Part shown: positions 1-9,971 of the stretch, piece after piece
Layout of the letters: the number at the start of each line of letters is the position of its first letter
Position numbering within the stretch: position 1 is the first letter of the stretch
DNA from: Silvania confinis
GTDB lineage: Bacteria > Pseudomonadota > Gammaproteobacteria > Enterobacterales > Enterobacteriaceae
Assembly (NCBI RefSeq): GCF_025564085.1
Contig: NZ_JAMGZJ010000070.1
Location: forward strand, 1 to 64,000
Length of the DNA stretch: 64,000 bases
Direction: 5' to 3'
Program-made: the position numbers and the translations under genes
The notes under the pieces: generated by a model
Told to the model about the DNA's origin: nothing
The model's input: only the letters and a program-made list of their open reading frames with translations
The model's database searches: none

Positions 1-69
1 TGGTACAGCACGAAAGTGGGGGTGATCGACCTGAAGAAAAAGTCGATCACCATGGGTAAAGGGTGTTAA
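1..69 (+). CDS. C-terminal tail of an unidentified protein, possibly a transposase (partial)
   Basis: Frame 1 is open from the window edge to TAA at 67-69 and encodes 22 residues ending GVIDLKKKSITMGKGC. A short VGVIDL-type strand near the C-terminus is common in integrase-core (rve) transposases, and the repeat-bearing DNA just downstream fits an IS end. The stretch is too short to prove the family, and an unrelated chromosomal gene remains possible. Confidence 0.35.
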   Translation, partial: WYSTKVGVIDLKKKSITMGKGC

Positions 70-122
70 AAAGTGTTCACCATGTCCCCGAACACCTGTT
101 TACCATGTCCCCGGTCTGTACA
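1..122. mobile_element. Probable end of an insertion element (IS481-like), partial
   Basis: The segment holds the last codons of a forward reading frame followed by a 12-bp direct repeat, ACCATGTCCCCG, at 79-90 and 102-113. Read on the minus strand, the outer edge starts TGTACAGACCGGGGACATGG near position 122. Repeated terminal motifs and an end beginning TGT are seen in IS481/IS21-type elements, so this looks like the terminus of such an element. The family assignment is an inference from the end structure and the tail of the frame; the rest of the element is outside the window. Confidence 0.4.
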
Positions 123-147
123 CCCACAGGGAGAGGGCGAAAAGACT

Positions 148-180
148 AAAAACGGCAACTTTCGTTGCCGTTTTGCTTTT
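148..180. terminator. Bidirectional rho-independent terminator
   Basis: AACGGCAAC (151-159) and GTTGCCGTT (164-172) form a 9-bp stem with a 4-nt loop. It is flanked by A-rich sequence on the left and T-rich sequence on the right, so it can end both the rightward frame at 1-69 and the leftward porin gene that stops at 184. Confidence 0.8.
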
Positions 181-183
181 ATC

Positions 184-1563
184 TTAGAACCAGGCTTCCC
201 ACATCGCGCCGACGTTGAAGTCGTCCAGCGTCTCGTCTTTGGTGTTGTTCACGCGGGCAGTGCGTTCGTTATCCACCTTGCCGCCGGTAACGTAGAAGCG
301 CAGCATCGGACGGAATTCCGGGCCCATCGCGATAGACATGTTCTGCGACAGGGTCAGCTTCCAGCCTTTGTTATCGCCGCCGTTGTCGTAATCAACATGC
401 TGCCAGCCTGCTTCCAGCCAGGTGGAGTGAACGTCGTTCCACCAGTGCATTGGACGGACGATCGCATTGTAGTTTTTGCGGTTGTCGGTCTTGTCGCGGC
501 TGTTGTCGAAGTCGTGGAAGGCCAGAATGTACTCAACCTGGGTGGCCTGGGTGAATTTATGCAGCCCTTCGAAGCTGGCATACACTGTGGTCAGGTCTTC
601 GGTTTTATTGAATACGCTGTTGTCTGAGTTATCCGAGTAGCGGGCGATCACTTTGTTTACGCCGCTGTCGTTGGTGTGGCTGATGACCGCACCGCCCTGC
701 CAGGCTTTCATTCGCTCTTGGGTATCAATACCTTTCGAGTCAAAGCCGTAGTTGGCGTAGATTTCCAGATCCAACGGACCGAGCTTCATGCCGTGAATTT
801 TTGAGGTCGCGGCGTAGTTGCCTTTGTCGCCGGTACCGGAACCGCCGGTACAGGTGATGCGCGAGGGGTTGGCCTCGTCATTCATCACTTCAGGGCTACA
901 GGATTCGACTGCTGCTACGGTGGCGACGTCAAACTGGATACCGCCGATGTCGAAGTTCTTCACCCCGGCACCCTGGCCGTCGTGGTTCATCCAGAAGTAG
1001 TCGTTGATGCCCTGTTGCGGACGCTGGTGGAAGTCACGACCGGCCCACAGATAGGCATTCGGGTTGGATTCCAGCACGTTGGTCACGCCTGCGTAGGCTT
1101 TTTTCAGGTTAACTTCGTCGCCCCAGTGGTCGATCATCACGTTGACGTCCCAGATGGCACCGTTTGCGCTCTTGAACGCTTTGGAGAGCTGGAACTCACC
1201 GCCGTTGCCTTCGTTACCGAGACGACCAATGGCGGAGGCGCCGTTGTAGGAGCCGTCCACGGCCACGTATTTTTGATCGGCGGCCTGGAAGTGCGCGCCA
1301 TAGCGAGCATAACCGGTAAATTTAATCCCAAACGGGATCGCCAAATCTGGAGATTGCGCGGTGCTTTGTGGCTCGGTAATAACGTCGGCTTTTTTGTCGA
1401 CTGCAGCATCTATTTTAGCCTGACGATCGGTCAGCGCTTTATCCACCGCTTTGGCCACAATGGCGTCGATTTGCTCCTGAGTGAAATCCTGTGCGAGGAC
1501 AGAAATCGGGCAAAGCGCGGCGAGAACCGCCATTGTTAATGGAAGTTTTTTAATCATATGCAT
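184..1563 (-). CDS. LamB/ScrY-like carbohydrate porin
   Basis: A 459-residue outer-membrane beta-barrel of the maltoporin family, expected to let beta-glucosides or other oligosaccharides across the outer membrane. A signal peptide ends near SVLAQ. It is followed by a polar helical stretch of about 40 residues (ALTDRQAKIDAAVDKKAD), as in ScrY, and then the barrel start FGIKFTGYARYGAHFQ. The last residue is Phe (WEAWF), the usual barrel C-terminal signature. It is the last gene of the PTS operon, but a 163-bp gap separates it from the IIA gene, so it may also have its own promoter. The ATG at 1563 is preceded by a weak GAGA; the ATG two codons later is an alternative. Its sugar specificity is inferred from neighbours only; BglH is the nearest named analogue. 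Confidence 0.85.
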   Translation of the reverse strand: MHMIKKLPLTMAVLAALCPISVLAQDFTQEQIDAIVAKAVDKALTDRQAKIDAAVDKKADVITEPQSTAQSPDLAIPFGIKFTGYARYGAHFQAADQKYVAVDGSYNGASAIGRLGNEGNGGEFQLSKAFKSANGAIWDVNVMIDHWGDEVNLKKAYAGVTNVLESNPNAYLWAGRDFHQRPQQGINDYFWMNHDGQGAGVKNFDIGGIQFDVATVAAVESCSPEVMNDEANPSRITCTGGSGTGDKGNYAATSKIHGMKLGPLDLEIYANYGFDSKGIDTQERMKAWQGGAVISHTNDSGVNKVIARYSDNSDNSVFNKTEDLTTVYASFEGLHKFTQATQVEYILAFHDFDNSRDKTDNRKNYNAIVRPMHWWNDVHSTWLEAGWQHVDYDNGGDNKGWKLTLSQNMSIAMGPEFRPMLRFYVTGGKVDNERTARVNNTKDETLDDFNVGAMWEAWF

Positions 1564-1726
1564 GGTTATCTCAATATATAGTTAAATTTTATTCAGACAA
1601 TAACCATCCCATTCTGGAGAGACTTAATAAGTCGCTATCACCAAAATAAGGGGGGTTGATATTTTATAGGTACAGAGGCTTTACACTATTATCGTAACGA
1701 TTTCTCCATCACTGATATTTAATTAA

Positions 1727-2032
1727 TTAGCGCTGGTACAGGTGAATAATCTCTTCGGATAATTCACGGGCCAGCAGCGAGTTCATTAAGTGATCCTGAG
1801 CATGCACCATAATTAAGGTCATCGGCTGACGGGCTTCACCCGCGTCCTGCTCGATCAGTTTGGTCTGCATGTGGTGCGCCTGGCGCGAGTAACCATCGGC
1901 TTCGCGCAGCAGGCTTTTCGCTTCGTCAAAGTTGCCCTGCCGCGCAGCATGCAGTGCTTCAAAGCACAGGCTGCGCGACTGACCAGCATTGACGATGATT
2001 TCCATTACGGCTTCTTCTAAGGCAATCATCAT
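1727..2032 (-). CDS. PTS lactose/cellobiose-family EIIA
   Basis: The 101-residue soluble phosphocarrier passes phosphate from HPr to the IIB subunit. The family's active-site histidine is in the VHAQDH motif (H77), within an all-helical protein of normal length (about 100-116 residues). It lies 7 bp after the 6-phospho-beta-glucosidase gene and belongs to the same leftward operon as the IIC and IIB genes. The order IIB-IIC-hydrolase-IIA differs from the E. coli chb operon, so a chbA symbol is not given. Two adjacent ATG codons are available at the start. Confidence 0.9.
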   Translation of the reverse strand: MMIALEEAVMEIIVNAGQSRSLCFEALHAARQGNFDEAKSLLREADGYSRQAHHMQTKLIEQDAGEARQPMTLIMVHAQDHLMNSLLARELSEEIIHLYQR

Positions 2033-2039
2033 CTTTTCT

Positions 2040-3425
2040 CTATATATCGAAACTATTATTCAGAGACGTGGCGGCAAACCATTCTCCACTCTTTTTAATG
2101 GTGCGCTGTTGCGTGATAATATCCAGCTGGACAAAACCGTAGCGGTTTTTATACGCATTACACCACGACCAGTTATCAATAAATGTCCACATGTGGTAAC
2201 CCAGGCAATTACAGCCTTCGCTAATACCCTTGTGCAGCCATTTAAGGTGTTCGGAAATAAACTCGATACGGTATTGATCGTTAATCTGACCGTCTTCAAT
2301 AAAACGCTGCTCATTTTCGACGCCCATGCCGTTTTCAGAAATAAAGCAGCGTGGGTTGCCGTAATTATCGCGCAGATTAACGAGAATATCGTAAATACCC
2401 GGCTCGTAAATTTCCCAGCCGCGATACGGGTTCATTTTGCGTCCCGGCATTTCGTAGCTGTCGAAGAACCACTCCGGCATAAACGGCGCCAGCGGATTCA
2501 CGGCAGAGTCGCGTGCCTTCACCCGACGCGGCTGATAGTAGTTCACCCCCAGCAGATCGATTTTGCCGTCGGCAATCAGCGCGCTGTCTTCTGGCCGACA
2601 GGCAGGCAGCTGATCGTACGCTTTCAGCAATGCCACCAGATCCGCCGGATATTCACCGCTCAGCACCGGGTCGAGGAAGCTGCGGTTAAACAGCAGGTCG
2701 GCGTGGTGCGCCGCTTTCACATCCGCCGGATTCTGCGAACGTGGATACGACGGCGTCAGGTTCAGTACGATGCCAATCTCACCGGCAAAATGCCCGGCGC
2801 GGAAAGCACGAACCGCCTGCGAATGTGCCAGCACGGTGTGGTAAGCCACGGTTGCCGCACGACGGAAATCGACCACGTTCGGGTAGTGGAAGTCATAAAG
2901 ATACCCGCCCTCTACCGGCACAATCGGCTCGTTGAAGGTAAACCAATGCATCACCCGATCGCCAAACAGCTCAAAACAGGTCTCGGCGTAGCGGGCATAG
3001 GCCGCCACCACGTCCCGGTTTTCCCAGCCGCCAATCTCCTGCATCGCCATCGGCATGTCGAAGTGGAACAGGGTCATAAACGGCGTCACGCCCTGGGCCA
3101 GCAGTTCGTCGATCACCTGATTGTAAAATGCGACCGCTTCCGGGTTCACTTCACCGATGCCTTCCGGGATCAGACGCGACCAGCTTATCGAGGTGCGAAA
3201 GCTATTGTGGTTCAGCTGCTTTAACAGCTGAATGTCCGCTTTCCAGTTCTGATAAAACGTGGACGTATTCTGCGGCCCCACCCCATTGTGAAAGCGATTC
3301 GGTTGCTCCTTGAACCAGTGGTCCCAGGTGGTTAATCCTTTGCCATTGCCCTGGCTTTCCCCTTCGGTTTGCAATGCGGAAGCCGCGCTACCCCACCAGA
3401 AGTTCTCGGGAAATGCATATTTCAT
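2040..3425 (-). CDS. 6-phospho-beta-glucosidase, GH1
   Basis: The 461-residue cytoplasmic GH1 enzyme should hydrolyse phosphorylated beta-glucosides delivered by the adjacent PTS. The acid/base glutamate is in FNEP (E166) and the nucleophile in ISENG (E364), and the N-terminal FPENFWWGSAASALQTEG is a GH1 signature. The length is typical of bacterial GH1 (450-480). It sits between the IIC and IIA genes with short gaps, which supports a phospho-sugar substrate. BglA, AscB and BglB are relatives, and the exact aglycone preference cannot be read from the sequence. Confidence 0.92.
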   Translation of the reverse strand: MKYAFPENFWWGSAASALQTEGESQGNGKGLTTWDHWFKEQPNRFHNGVGPQNTSTFYQNWKADIQLLKQLNHNSFRTSISWSRLIPEGIGEVNPEAVAFYNQVIDELLAQGVTPFMTLFHFDMPMAMQEIGGWENRDVVAAYARYAETCFELFGDRVMHWFTFNEPIVPVEGGYLYDFHYPNVVDFRRAATVAYHTVLAHSQAVRAFRAGHFAGEIGIVLNLTPSYPRSQNPADVKAAHHADLLFNRSFLDPVLSGEYPADLVALLKAYDQLPACRPEDSALIADGKIDLLGVNYYQPRRVKARDSAVNPLAPFMPEWFFDSYEMPGRKMNPYRGWEIYEPGIYDILVNLRDNYGNPRCFISENGMGVENEQRFIEDGQINDQYRIEFISEHLKWLHKGISEGCNCLGYHMWTFIDNWSWCNAYKNRYGFVQLDIITQQRTIKKSGEWFAATSLNNSFDI

Positions 3426-3442
3426 AAAACGTCCTCTTTGAC

Positions 3443-4768
3443 TTAGTTACTGACGGTTTCAGCAGCACCCACAGTTGCCTGCGCTTTTTGCTCTTCGTTT
3501 TTCATCAAAGAACGTTCATAAGCACGCAGGAACGGTAAATACATCAGCGCCGACATCGCCATACAAATGAAGCACATCACCACGGGACTCAGGGCCCAGT
3601 TTGCCGCCCAGGAGGCGCCAATTGGTGCCGGAGTGGTCCACGGCGTCAGTGACACAACTTGCGCCAGCCAGCCGAGTTTGGTCGCGCCATACGCCAGACA
3701 GGCGTTGATCATCGGCACGAACACGAACGGGATAAACAGCATCGGGTTCATGATGATCGGGGCACCGAACAGAATCGGTTCGTTGATATTAAAGAAGCTT
3801 GGGACGACGCCCATTTTGCCGATGGTGCGCAGATGGGTTACGCGGCTGCGCAGCAGCAGGAAGGCCAGCGGCAGCGTTGAGCCCACACCACCAATCAGCA
3901 GGTAGTGATCCCAGAAGCCTTGCAGATAGACGTGCGGCAGAGCAGCTCCGGCAGCCAGTGCAGCCTGGTTAGCGGACAGGTTCGCCATCCAGAACGGGTT
4001 CATGATACCGGTGACGATAAGCGCCCCGTGGATCCCGGCGAACCAGAAAATCTGGCACAGCAGGACGGAGAGCAGAATGGCTGGCAGGGAGTCAGACGCT
4101 GATACCAGCGGCTCCAGCAGGTGCATAATGGCCTGCGGAATGATCATCCCGGTCTGGGCTTCGATAAACAGGTTCAGCGGGTGCAGCGTACCGATCACCA
4201 CAACCACCGGGATCAGGATTTCAAACGAACGCGCCACGCCGGTTGGGACTTCTTTCGGCAGACGGATGGTGACTTTTTTCTCTTTCAGCCAGGCATACAC
4301 GCGGGTGGCGTAGATAGAGGTGATAAGCGCGGTGAAAATGCCCTGACCCGACAGATACTGGGTGGAGATTTTGCCGTCGGCATAAGGTGCCGCCACCAGC
4401 AGAAACGCCATAAACGCCAGCAGGCCGGACATCACCGGGTCGAGATTAAACTGACGACCGAGGCTGGCGCCAATTCCTACTGAGATAAAGAAGGTCATTA
4501 CCCCCATGCTCAGGTTGAACGGCAGCATCAGCTGTTCGCGATAGGTCTCGGAGAAATCGAGCCAGCCGCGGGCAAAGCTGTTGGTGGTGTCCGCTGAGAA
4601 CGGCGGGAAGATAAACACCAGCATAAACGAGCCGATGATCATAAACGGCAGCGCGGCGGTAAAGCCGTCGCGGATAGCAATCACGTATTTTTGCTGGCCC
4701 AGCTTGCCCGCCAGGGGGGCGATGGACTGCTCAATGACGGCAACCATAGATTGATATAACGAACTCAT
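3443..4768 (-). CDS. PTS lactose/cellobiose-family EIIC permease
   Basis: The 441-residue inner-membrane permease moves the beta-glucoside while it is phosphorylated. It has about ten hydrophobic segments. The substrate-site loop reads GVVPSFFNINEPILFGAP near residues 320-337, which contains the conserved NEP of the cellobiose/lactose IIC family. Start ATG is preceded by AAAGG. It lies between the IIB gene (11 bp upstream) and the GH1 gene (17 bp downstream), so IIA, IIB and IIC are separate proteins here. Confidence 0.92.
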   Translation of the reverse strand: MSSLYQSMVAVIEQSIAPLAGKLGQQKYVIAIRDGFTAALPFMIIGSFMLVFIFPPFSADTTNSFARGWLDFSETYREQLMLPFNLSMGVMTFFISVGIGASLGRQFNLDPVMSGLLAFMAFLLVAAPYADGKISTQYLSGQGIFTALITSIYATRVYAWLKEKKVTIRLPKEVPTGVARSFEILIPVVVVIGTLHPLNLFIEAQTGMIIPQAIMHLLEPLVSASDSLPAILLSVLLCQIFWFAGIHGALIVTGIMNPFWMANLSANQAALAAGAALPHVYLQGFWDHYLLIGGVGSTLPLAFLLLRSRVTHLRTIGKMGVVPSFFNINEPILFGAPIIMNPMLFIPFVFVPMINACLAYGATKLGWLAQVVSLTPWTTPAPIGASWAANWALSPVVMCFICMAMSALMYLPFLRAYERSLMKNEEQKAQATVGAAETVSN

Positions 4769-4779
4769 GAGAACACCTT

Positions 4780-5100
4780 TTAATGTGCCGCTTCAATGAG
4801 CGACAGAGCATAGTCCAGCACTTTATCACCACGTTGCATACCGTAATCCATCATATCAATGGCTTGTACCGGGACGCCTTGCGTAGCAGCCTTGTCTGAG
4901 AGCGTTTTTAACATGTATTTGACTTGCGGTCCGAGAAGCACGACCTGGTATTGCGGAAACTGCGTATCAAATTCGGATACGCCGTAGGCATCAATTTTGA
5001 CCGGTAAACCGCGTTCTTCTGCGACTTCGACCATTTTCCGCACCAGCAAACTGGTGGACATCCCGGCAGAGCAGCACAGCATAATCTTGAACATCGACAT
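4780..5100 (-). CDS. PTS lactose/cellobiose-family EIIB
   Basis: The 106-residue soluble domain carries the phosphocysteine that donates phosphate to the sugar. The active-site P-loop is near the N-terminus: CCSAGMSTS, with C10 as the probable phosphorylated residue. The frame is open farther upstream, but the start at 5100 has GAGG five bases before the ATG and gives the usual IIB length; an internal ATG two codons later is also possible. It is the first gene of the operon, just downstream of the palindrome at 5149-5166, where LacI-type repression would act. Confidence 0.9.
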   Translation of the reverse strand: MSMFKIMLCCSAGMSTSLLVRKMVEVAEERGLPVKIDAYGVSEFDTQFPQYQVVLLGPQVKYMLKTLSDKAATQGVPVQAIDMMDYGMQRGDKVLDYALSLIEAAH

Positions 5101-5148
5101 CCCATCCTCAAAATGTAATAAGTTATTGCGGAGATGATTGGATAACAT

Positions 5149-5166
5149 ATGGAAACCGGTTTCCAT
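5149..5166. promoter_or_regulatory. Perfect 18-bp palindrome, likely LacI-family operator
   Basis: ATGGAAACCGGTTTCCAT is a perfect palindrome with a central CG, the form typical of LacI/GalR-family operators. It lies about 50 bp upstream of the IIB start codon in the gap shared with the divergent LacI-type gene, so a bound repressor would block operon transcription. Confidence 0.75.
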
Positions 5167-5247
5167 TGATATAAGACAGAAGTGTGACACCCATCAAGAT
5201 CCATTGCTTATGGGGTCTGGATATCGGATTTCGGTCACGAATTTTGG

Positions 5248-5296
5248 CGTGATTTGCATCAAATGGACGGAAACGGAAAATCGGTTTCCATGGAAA
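5248..5296. promoter_or_regulatory. Second operator-like cluster with a candidate CRP site
   Basis: CGTGATTTGCATCAAA (5248-5263) matches the CRP half-sites TGTGA/TCACA imperfectly. It is followed by GGAAAATCGGTTTCC (5274-5289) and a TTTCCATGGAAA palindrome (5285-5296), which reuse the GGAAA/TTTCC halves of the palindrome at 5149. Two operators about 120 bp apart would allow looping between the operon promoter and the regulator promoter. The CRP call is weaker than the operator call. Confidence 0.5.
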
Positions 5297-5323
5297 ACGG
5301 AAACAGATATACTCCTGACTGGC

Positions 5324-5329
5324 TATAAT
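5324..5329 (+). promoter_or_regulatory. -10 element of the LacI-type regulator gene
   Basis: TATAAT is a consensus -10 hexamer 59 bp before the regulator ATG at 5388. No good -35 is seen 17 bp upstream. The promoter lies immediately after the second operator cluster, so the regulator may repress itself. Confidence 0.5.
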
Positions 5330-5387
5330 ATGGCCGATGCGGGATTAGGAATTACAGGTGCCAGGAGCGACCTGTCAGGGGATAAAG

Positions 5388-6335
5388 ATGTCTACAATCA
5401 ACGATGTATCACGTCTGGCCGGGGTGTCAAAAGCCACGGTATCACGGGTGTTGAGCGGGTCGCGCGGCGTGAAGGAAGCTAGCCGCCTGGCCGTACTGAA
5501 AGCGGTCGATGAGTTAAACTATCGGCCAAATGTTATTGCCCAGTCACTGCTGAGCCAGTCCACCGGCTGTATCGGGGTGATTTGCGCGCAGGACAACGTT
5601 AACCAGACCACCGGTTATCTGTACGCGCTGGAAAAACACCTCAGCCAGCATCAGAAGCACCTGCTGCTTCGCTTCGCCAACACCAAAACCGAAGTCATGA
5701 ACGCGCTGGATGAACTCTCCTGCGGGTTGTGCGATGACATTCTGATTATTGGTGCACGCTTCCCACTGCAGATCGAGCAGGAGAACGTCATCCTGGTGGA
5801 TTGCATGGAGTCGGATAACGTCAACAGCATCCAGTTTGACCATGCGTTTGCCGCAGAAACCGCCTGCACTTTTTTAGCCAGCCAGGGGCGACGTCAGATT
5901 GCCCTTATCCAGCCTCAGGGCAGCGGTTTCGCTGACCAGATACTGCTGGGTTACAAACATGCGCTGGAAAAAAACTTTCTGCCGTTTAATCGCAACCTGG
6001 TCTTTATGGAAGCCACCTCATCGTCAGTGGCCTTACAGGAACTGCTGCATAACGCCAGCACGCTGAATTTCAATGCGTTACTGGTGGCCGACGAGCAGGA
6101 GGCACAGCGGGTGATCCCACAGCTGCAGGCCTTCAATAAATCGGTGCCGGGCGACATCATGGTGTTCAGCCTTGCCGGTTCCCTGCATCTGCCGGGGATC
6201 CCGACCATTCCGGCGATTGAATACTCGATGGATGCGATGGCCGCAAGGATCGTCAGCTGGCTGACTGAAAAAACGCAGATGCTGGGTTCGTATGTGCTGC
6301 GCGGAGATTTGATTATTCCAGATATGCGGCGCTAA
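5388..6335 (+). CDS. LacI-family transcriptional regulator of the beta-glucoside operon
   Basis: A 315-residue repressor. The N-terminal helix-turn-helix reads TINDVSRLAGVSKATVSRVL (residues 3-22) with the hinge region ending RPNVIAQSL, followed by a periplasmic-binding-protein-like sensor domain. The frame extends 10 codons upstream to 5358, but the ATG at 5388 has AGGGG eight bases ahead and starts right before the conserved helix. It is divergent from the PTS operon with palindromic operators between, so local regulation is likely. It belongs to the AscG/CelR group in general appearance; the inducer is unknown. Confidence 0.9.
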   Translation: MSTINDVSRLAGVSKATVSRVLSGSRGVKEASRLAVLKAVDELNYRPNVIAQSLLSQSTGCIGVICAQDNVNQTTGYLYALEKHLSQHQKHLLLRFANTKTEVMNALDELSCGLCDDILIIGARFPLQIEQENVILVDCMESDNVNSIQFDHAFAAETACTFLASQGRRQIALIQPQGSGFADQILLGYKHALEKNFLPFNRNLVFMEATSSSVALQELLHNASTLNFNALLVADEQEAQRVIPQLQAFNKSVPGDIMVFSLAGSLHLPGIPTIPAIEYSMDAMAARIVSWLTEKTQMLGSYVLRGDLIIPDMRR

Positions 6336-6337
6336 AA

Positions 6338-6364
6338 ATTAAGGGGGCGTAATGGCCCCTTAAT
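6338..6364. terminator. Bidirectional hairpin between the LacI-type gene and yicS
   Basis: ATTAAGGGG (6338-6346) pairs with CCCCTTAAT (6356-6364) in a perfect 9-bp stem. The A/T-rich outer arms supply short U tracts for both directions. It lies between two convergent stop codons. Confidence 0.75.
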
Positions 6365-6370
6365 CCGTAA

Positions 6371-6676
6371 TCAGTAATCCTCCATGCAGTCCACCCGACT
6401 GACGGCATCCCAGTATCCGTCCAGGTTATTGCGTTTCATCGCCAGCACCGCATTCCTGACCAGCATCTGATTGGCCTCGGAAGACATAATCATTTTTTCC
6501 CATTCCTGGTTGCTCTGCTTGCGCTGCGGGGCACAGGCTTTCTTCACATCCTTCAACACCAGCTGCTTCATCTGCTCGAGTTTTACCGGGTCATCCACTT
6601 CCTGTGCATCCTCCGCATGGACGAAGGCGGCAAAAAGCAGACAGACGACGAGGCAAAACAGATGTGCTGACTTCAT
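6371..6676 (-). CDS. yicS: YicS family small periplasmic protein
   Basis: A 101-residue protein with a signal peptide (hydrophobic LFCLVVCLLFAAFVHA, cleavage likely before EDA). The mature part is short and helical, with two cysteines near KKACAPQ and VDCMEDY that could form a disulphide. The start at 6676 is chosen because GGAGG lies five bases upstream; the frame continues eight codons further without one. The pattern EWEKMIMSSEANQ...MKRNNLDGYWDA matches E. coli YicS, which is also a neighbour of nlpA. The function is unknown in the family. Confidence 0.8.
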   Translation of the reverse strand: MKSAHLFCLVVCLLFAAFVHAEDAQEVDDPVKLEQMKQLVLKDVKKACAPQRKQSNQEWEKMIMSSEANQMLVRNAVLAMKRNNLDGYWDAVSRVDCMEDY

Positions 6677-6945
6677 GATGACCTCCGGAAAAAACCACAC
6701 ACATTCCTGTGAAATATATAGTTACATCCGCATTTGCGACCCAAGCCGAAAGTATTAATTTTGCCAATAGTTGCGCAGGGGTAGGAATAAGCGTAGCCGC
6801 AGTTTTTGGCGCAGAGGCACGCCTGAAAGGAATTTTTGTGATGGCCGTTATGCAGCGAGCAGCAAAGGGTGATGCGGGTCGCAAAGGCGTTTTTAAGCCG
6901 ATTTAAGTGTGAGATAGTCCATGTACAGCGTAACGGGAGAATGAT

Positions 6946-7365
6946 ATGCAGCTGACAATAACCGACACCATCACCGACCAGGATCAAGAAGAGCTATTAC
7001 AAGGTTTACGCGCCTACAACGGGCAGTTTCTCGATTTTGCCACCGTGGGAAGCGACATCGCCGTATATGCCCGCGACGACAGCGGCAAAATGCGTGGCGG
7101 GCTGATCGGCAGGCGCGTGGGGGAATGGCTGGACATCAAGTATCTGTGGGTATGCGATGACACGCGTGGCAGCGGACTTGGTGGGCAGCTGATGCGTGCG
7201 GCAGAAGAGGAAGCCCGACGCCAGGGGTGCCAACAGGCGCTGGTGGATACCTTAAGTTTCCAGGCGCGTCCCTTTTATGAAAAGCAGGGCTATCAGTTGA
7301 AAATGACGCTGGACGATTTCCCGTATCAGGGCATGCAGCGGTATTACCTGTCGAAGGCGCTTTAA
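6946..7365 (+). CDS. GNAT-family N-acetyltransferase
   Basis: A 139-residue single-domain acetyltransferase. The acetyl-CoA pyrophosphate-binding motif is [10 protein letters not shown], about residues 75-84. The C-terminal half has the usual [10 protein letters not shown] strand-helix segment. GGGAG precedes the ATG. The substrate is unknown. Its TAA overlaps the TAA of the convergent TetR gene, the two stops sharing the palindrome TTAA. It lies between yicS and nlpA, which are adjacent in E. coli, so this block has been inserted or lost between lineages. Confidence 0.85.
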   Translation: MQLTITDTITDQDQEELLQGLRAYNGQFLDFATVGSDIAVYARDDSGKMRGGLIGRRVGEWLDIKYLWVCDDTRGSGLGGQLMRAAEEEARRQGCQQALVDTLSFQARPFYEKQGYQLKMTLDDFPYQGMQRYYLSKAL

Positions 7366-8009
7366 GCGCCAATCCCGCCACCGATCACCGCCAGCGCATG
7401 TCGCACGATGCTTTCAGGCGAGAGGGCGTTTAACCGCTCGTCATTGCGCATCCGTGAAAAAGGCACCAGCACCAGGCTTAACAAAGTGGTGAACAGCAGC
7501 GCTGGCTCCAGATCGCGGTTGAGTTTCCCCTGCTGTTGCCAGCCTTTGATGGTGGCGATCGTTGCCTGATATTTATCGTCGCCGAAGCGGGCCTGCAGGT
7601 GGGTGCGCAAAACCGGCATCTCGCCAATCACCTCCTGCATCCACAGCGGTGCGAACCAGTGATGCTCCTCGGCCAGTTCGGCCAGCACTTTTACCATCTG
7701 CGTCAGTGTCTGGACCGGGCAATCCGGGTTGTCAGCGAAAAGGGTGCCGATCCGGCTGCGTAAGGGGAGAAAACGCTCCTCAATCATCGCATCGAGCAGT
7801 TGTTCGCGGGAGTTGAAGTAATAATGCAGCATCGCAGGGGTGACGCCGGCCTCTTTGGCAATCGCGTTCAGCGAGGTGTTGGCGATCCCCTGACGGGAAA
7901 AGAGGGTCAGGGCGATATCCAGCAACTGTTCGCGGCTGGCGGTAACCCGTTTACCACCGCGTGGGCGTCCTGGACGGCGAGGCTCAGAATTATCTTTATG
8001 TGCTGACAT
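7362..8009 (-). CDS. TetR-family transcriptional repressor
   Basis: A 215-residue regulator with a basic N-terminal tail ([13 protein letters not shown]). A TetR helix-turn-helix follows at residues 24-72 ([20 protein letters not shown]), with a helical ligand-binding domain after it. It is divergent from the DHA2 efflux gene, with an inverted repeat in the 78-bp gap, so it most likely represses the pump and itself. The ligand is unknown. Confidence 0.9.
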   Translation of the reverse strand: MSAHKDNSEPRRPGRPRGGKRVTASREQLLDIALTLFSRQGIANTSLNAIAKEAGVTPAMLHYYFNSREQLLDAMIEERFLPLRSRIGTLFADNPDCPVQTLTQMVKVLAELAEEHHWFAPLWMQEVIGEMPVLRTHLQARFGDDKYQATIATIKGWQQQGKLNRDLEPALLFTTLLSLVLVPFSRMRNDERLNALSPESIVRHALAVIGGGIGA

Positions 8010-8048
8010 GTGCGGAGGATCCCTTGACCGAATTCATAACTTCATTGA

Positions 8049-9587
<1,539 letters not shown>

Positions 9588-9704
9588 AGATAGTGGTTCA
9601 ACTCTTTGTTGCGAGTCGCTTTCCGAATTTGAATGACCAGACTTGTCTTCCCCTCTGCCGCTGACGCATGCTTTGGGCGGGTTTATAAACCGGCAGAGGT
9701 GGCA

Positions 9705-9971
9705 ATGGAACGCAAAGCTAAGCTATTCAAAAAGGGGCGAAATCAGGCGGTTATTTTGCCCGCCGAGTTCGCGTTTGATACGCAGAATGTTTATATCCGG
9801 CGGGACGAAGAGGGGAATGTTGTTTTGGCGGCAATACCCGCACAGCAAAAAAGCTGGGATAAATTTTTCAGAATGCTGGAAAACACGACCGTACCTGATT
9901 CATTTTTAAGTTCAGAGGAAAGAAATCAGAGTATTACAAAGAGAGATCCTCTGGATGGCGTTCAGGTATGA
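9705..9971 (+). CDS. vapB: VapB-type AbrB-fold antitoxin
   Basis: An 88-residue protein with an N-terminal SpoVT/AbrB swapped-hairpin fold (MERKAKLFKKGRNQAVILP) and a polar C-terminal tail that would bind the toxin. The open frame begins 24 codons upstream, but the ATG at 9705 follows GAGG by seven bases and starts the conserved domain. Its TGA overlaps the ATG of the vapC frame (ATGA), the usual coupling of such pairs. The toxin gene is frameshifted, so this antitoxin may now be an orphan. Confidence 0.85.
   Translation: MERKAKLFKKGRNQAVILPAEFAFDTQNVYIRRDEEGNVVLAAIPAQQKSWDKFFRMLENTTVPDSFLSSEERNQSITKRDPLDGVQV

Noticed and set aside
1989-3224. 411-codon plus-strand frame opposite the 6-phospho-beta-glucosidase
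   Set aside because: The GH1 catalytic motifs prove the minus strand; the other frame has no recognisable domain.
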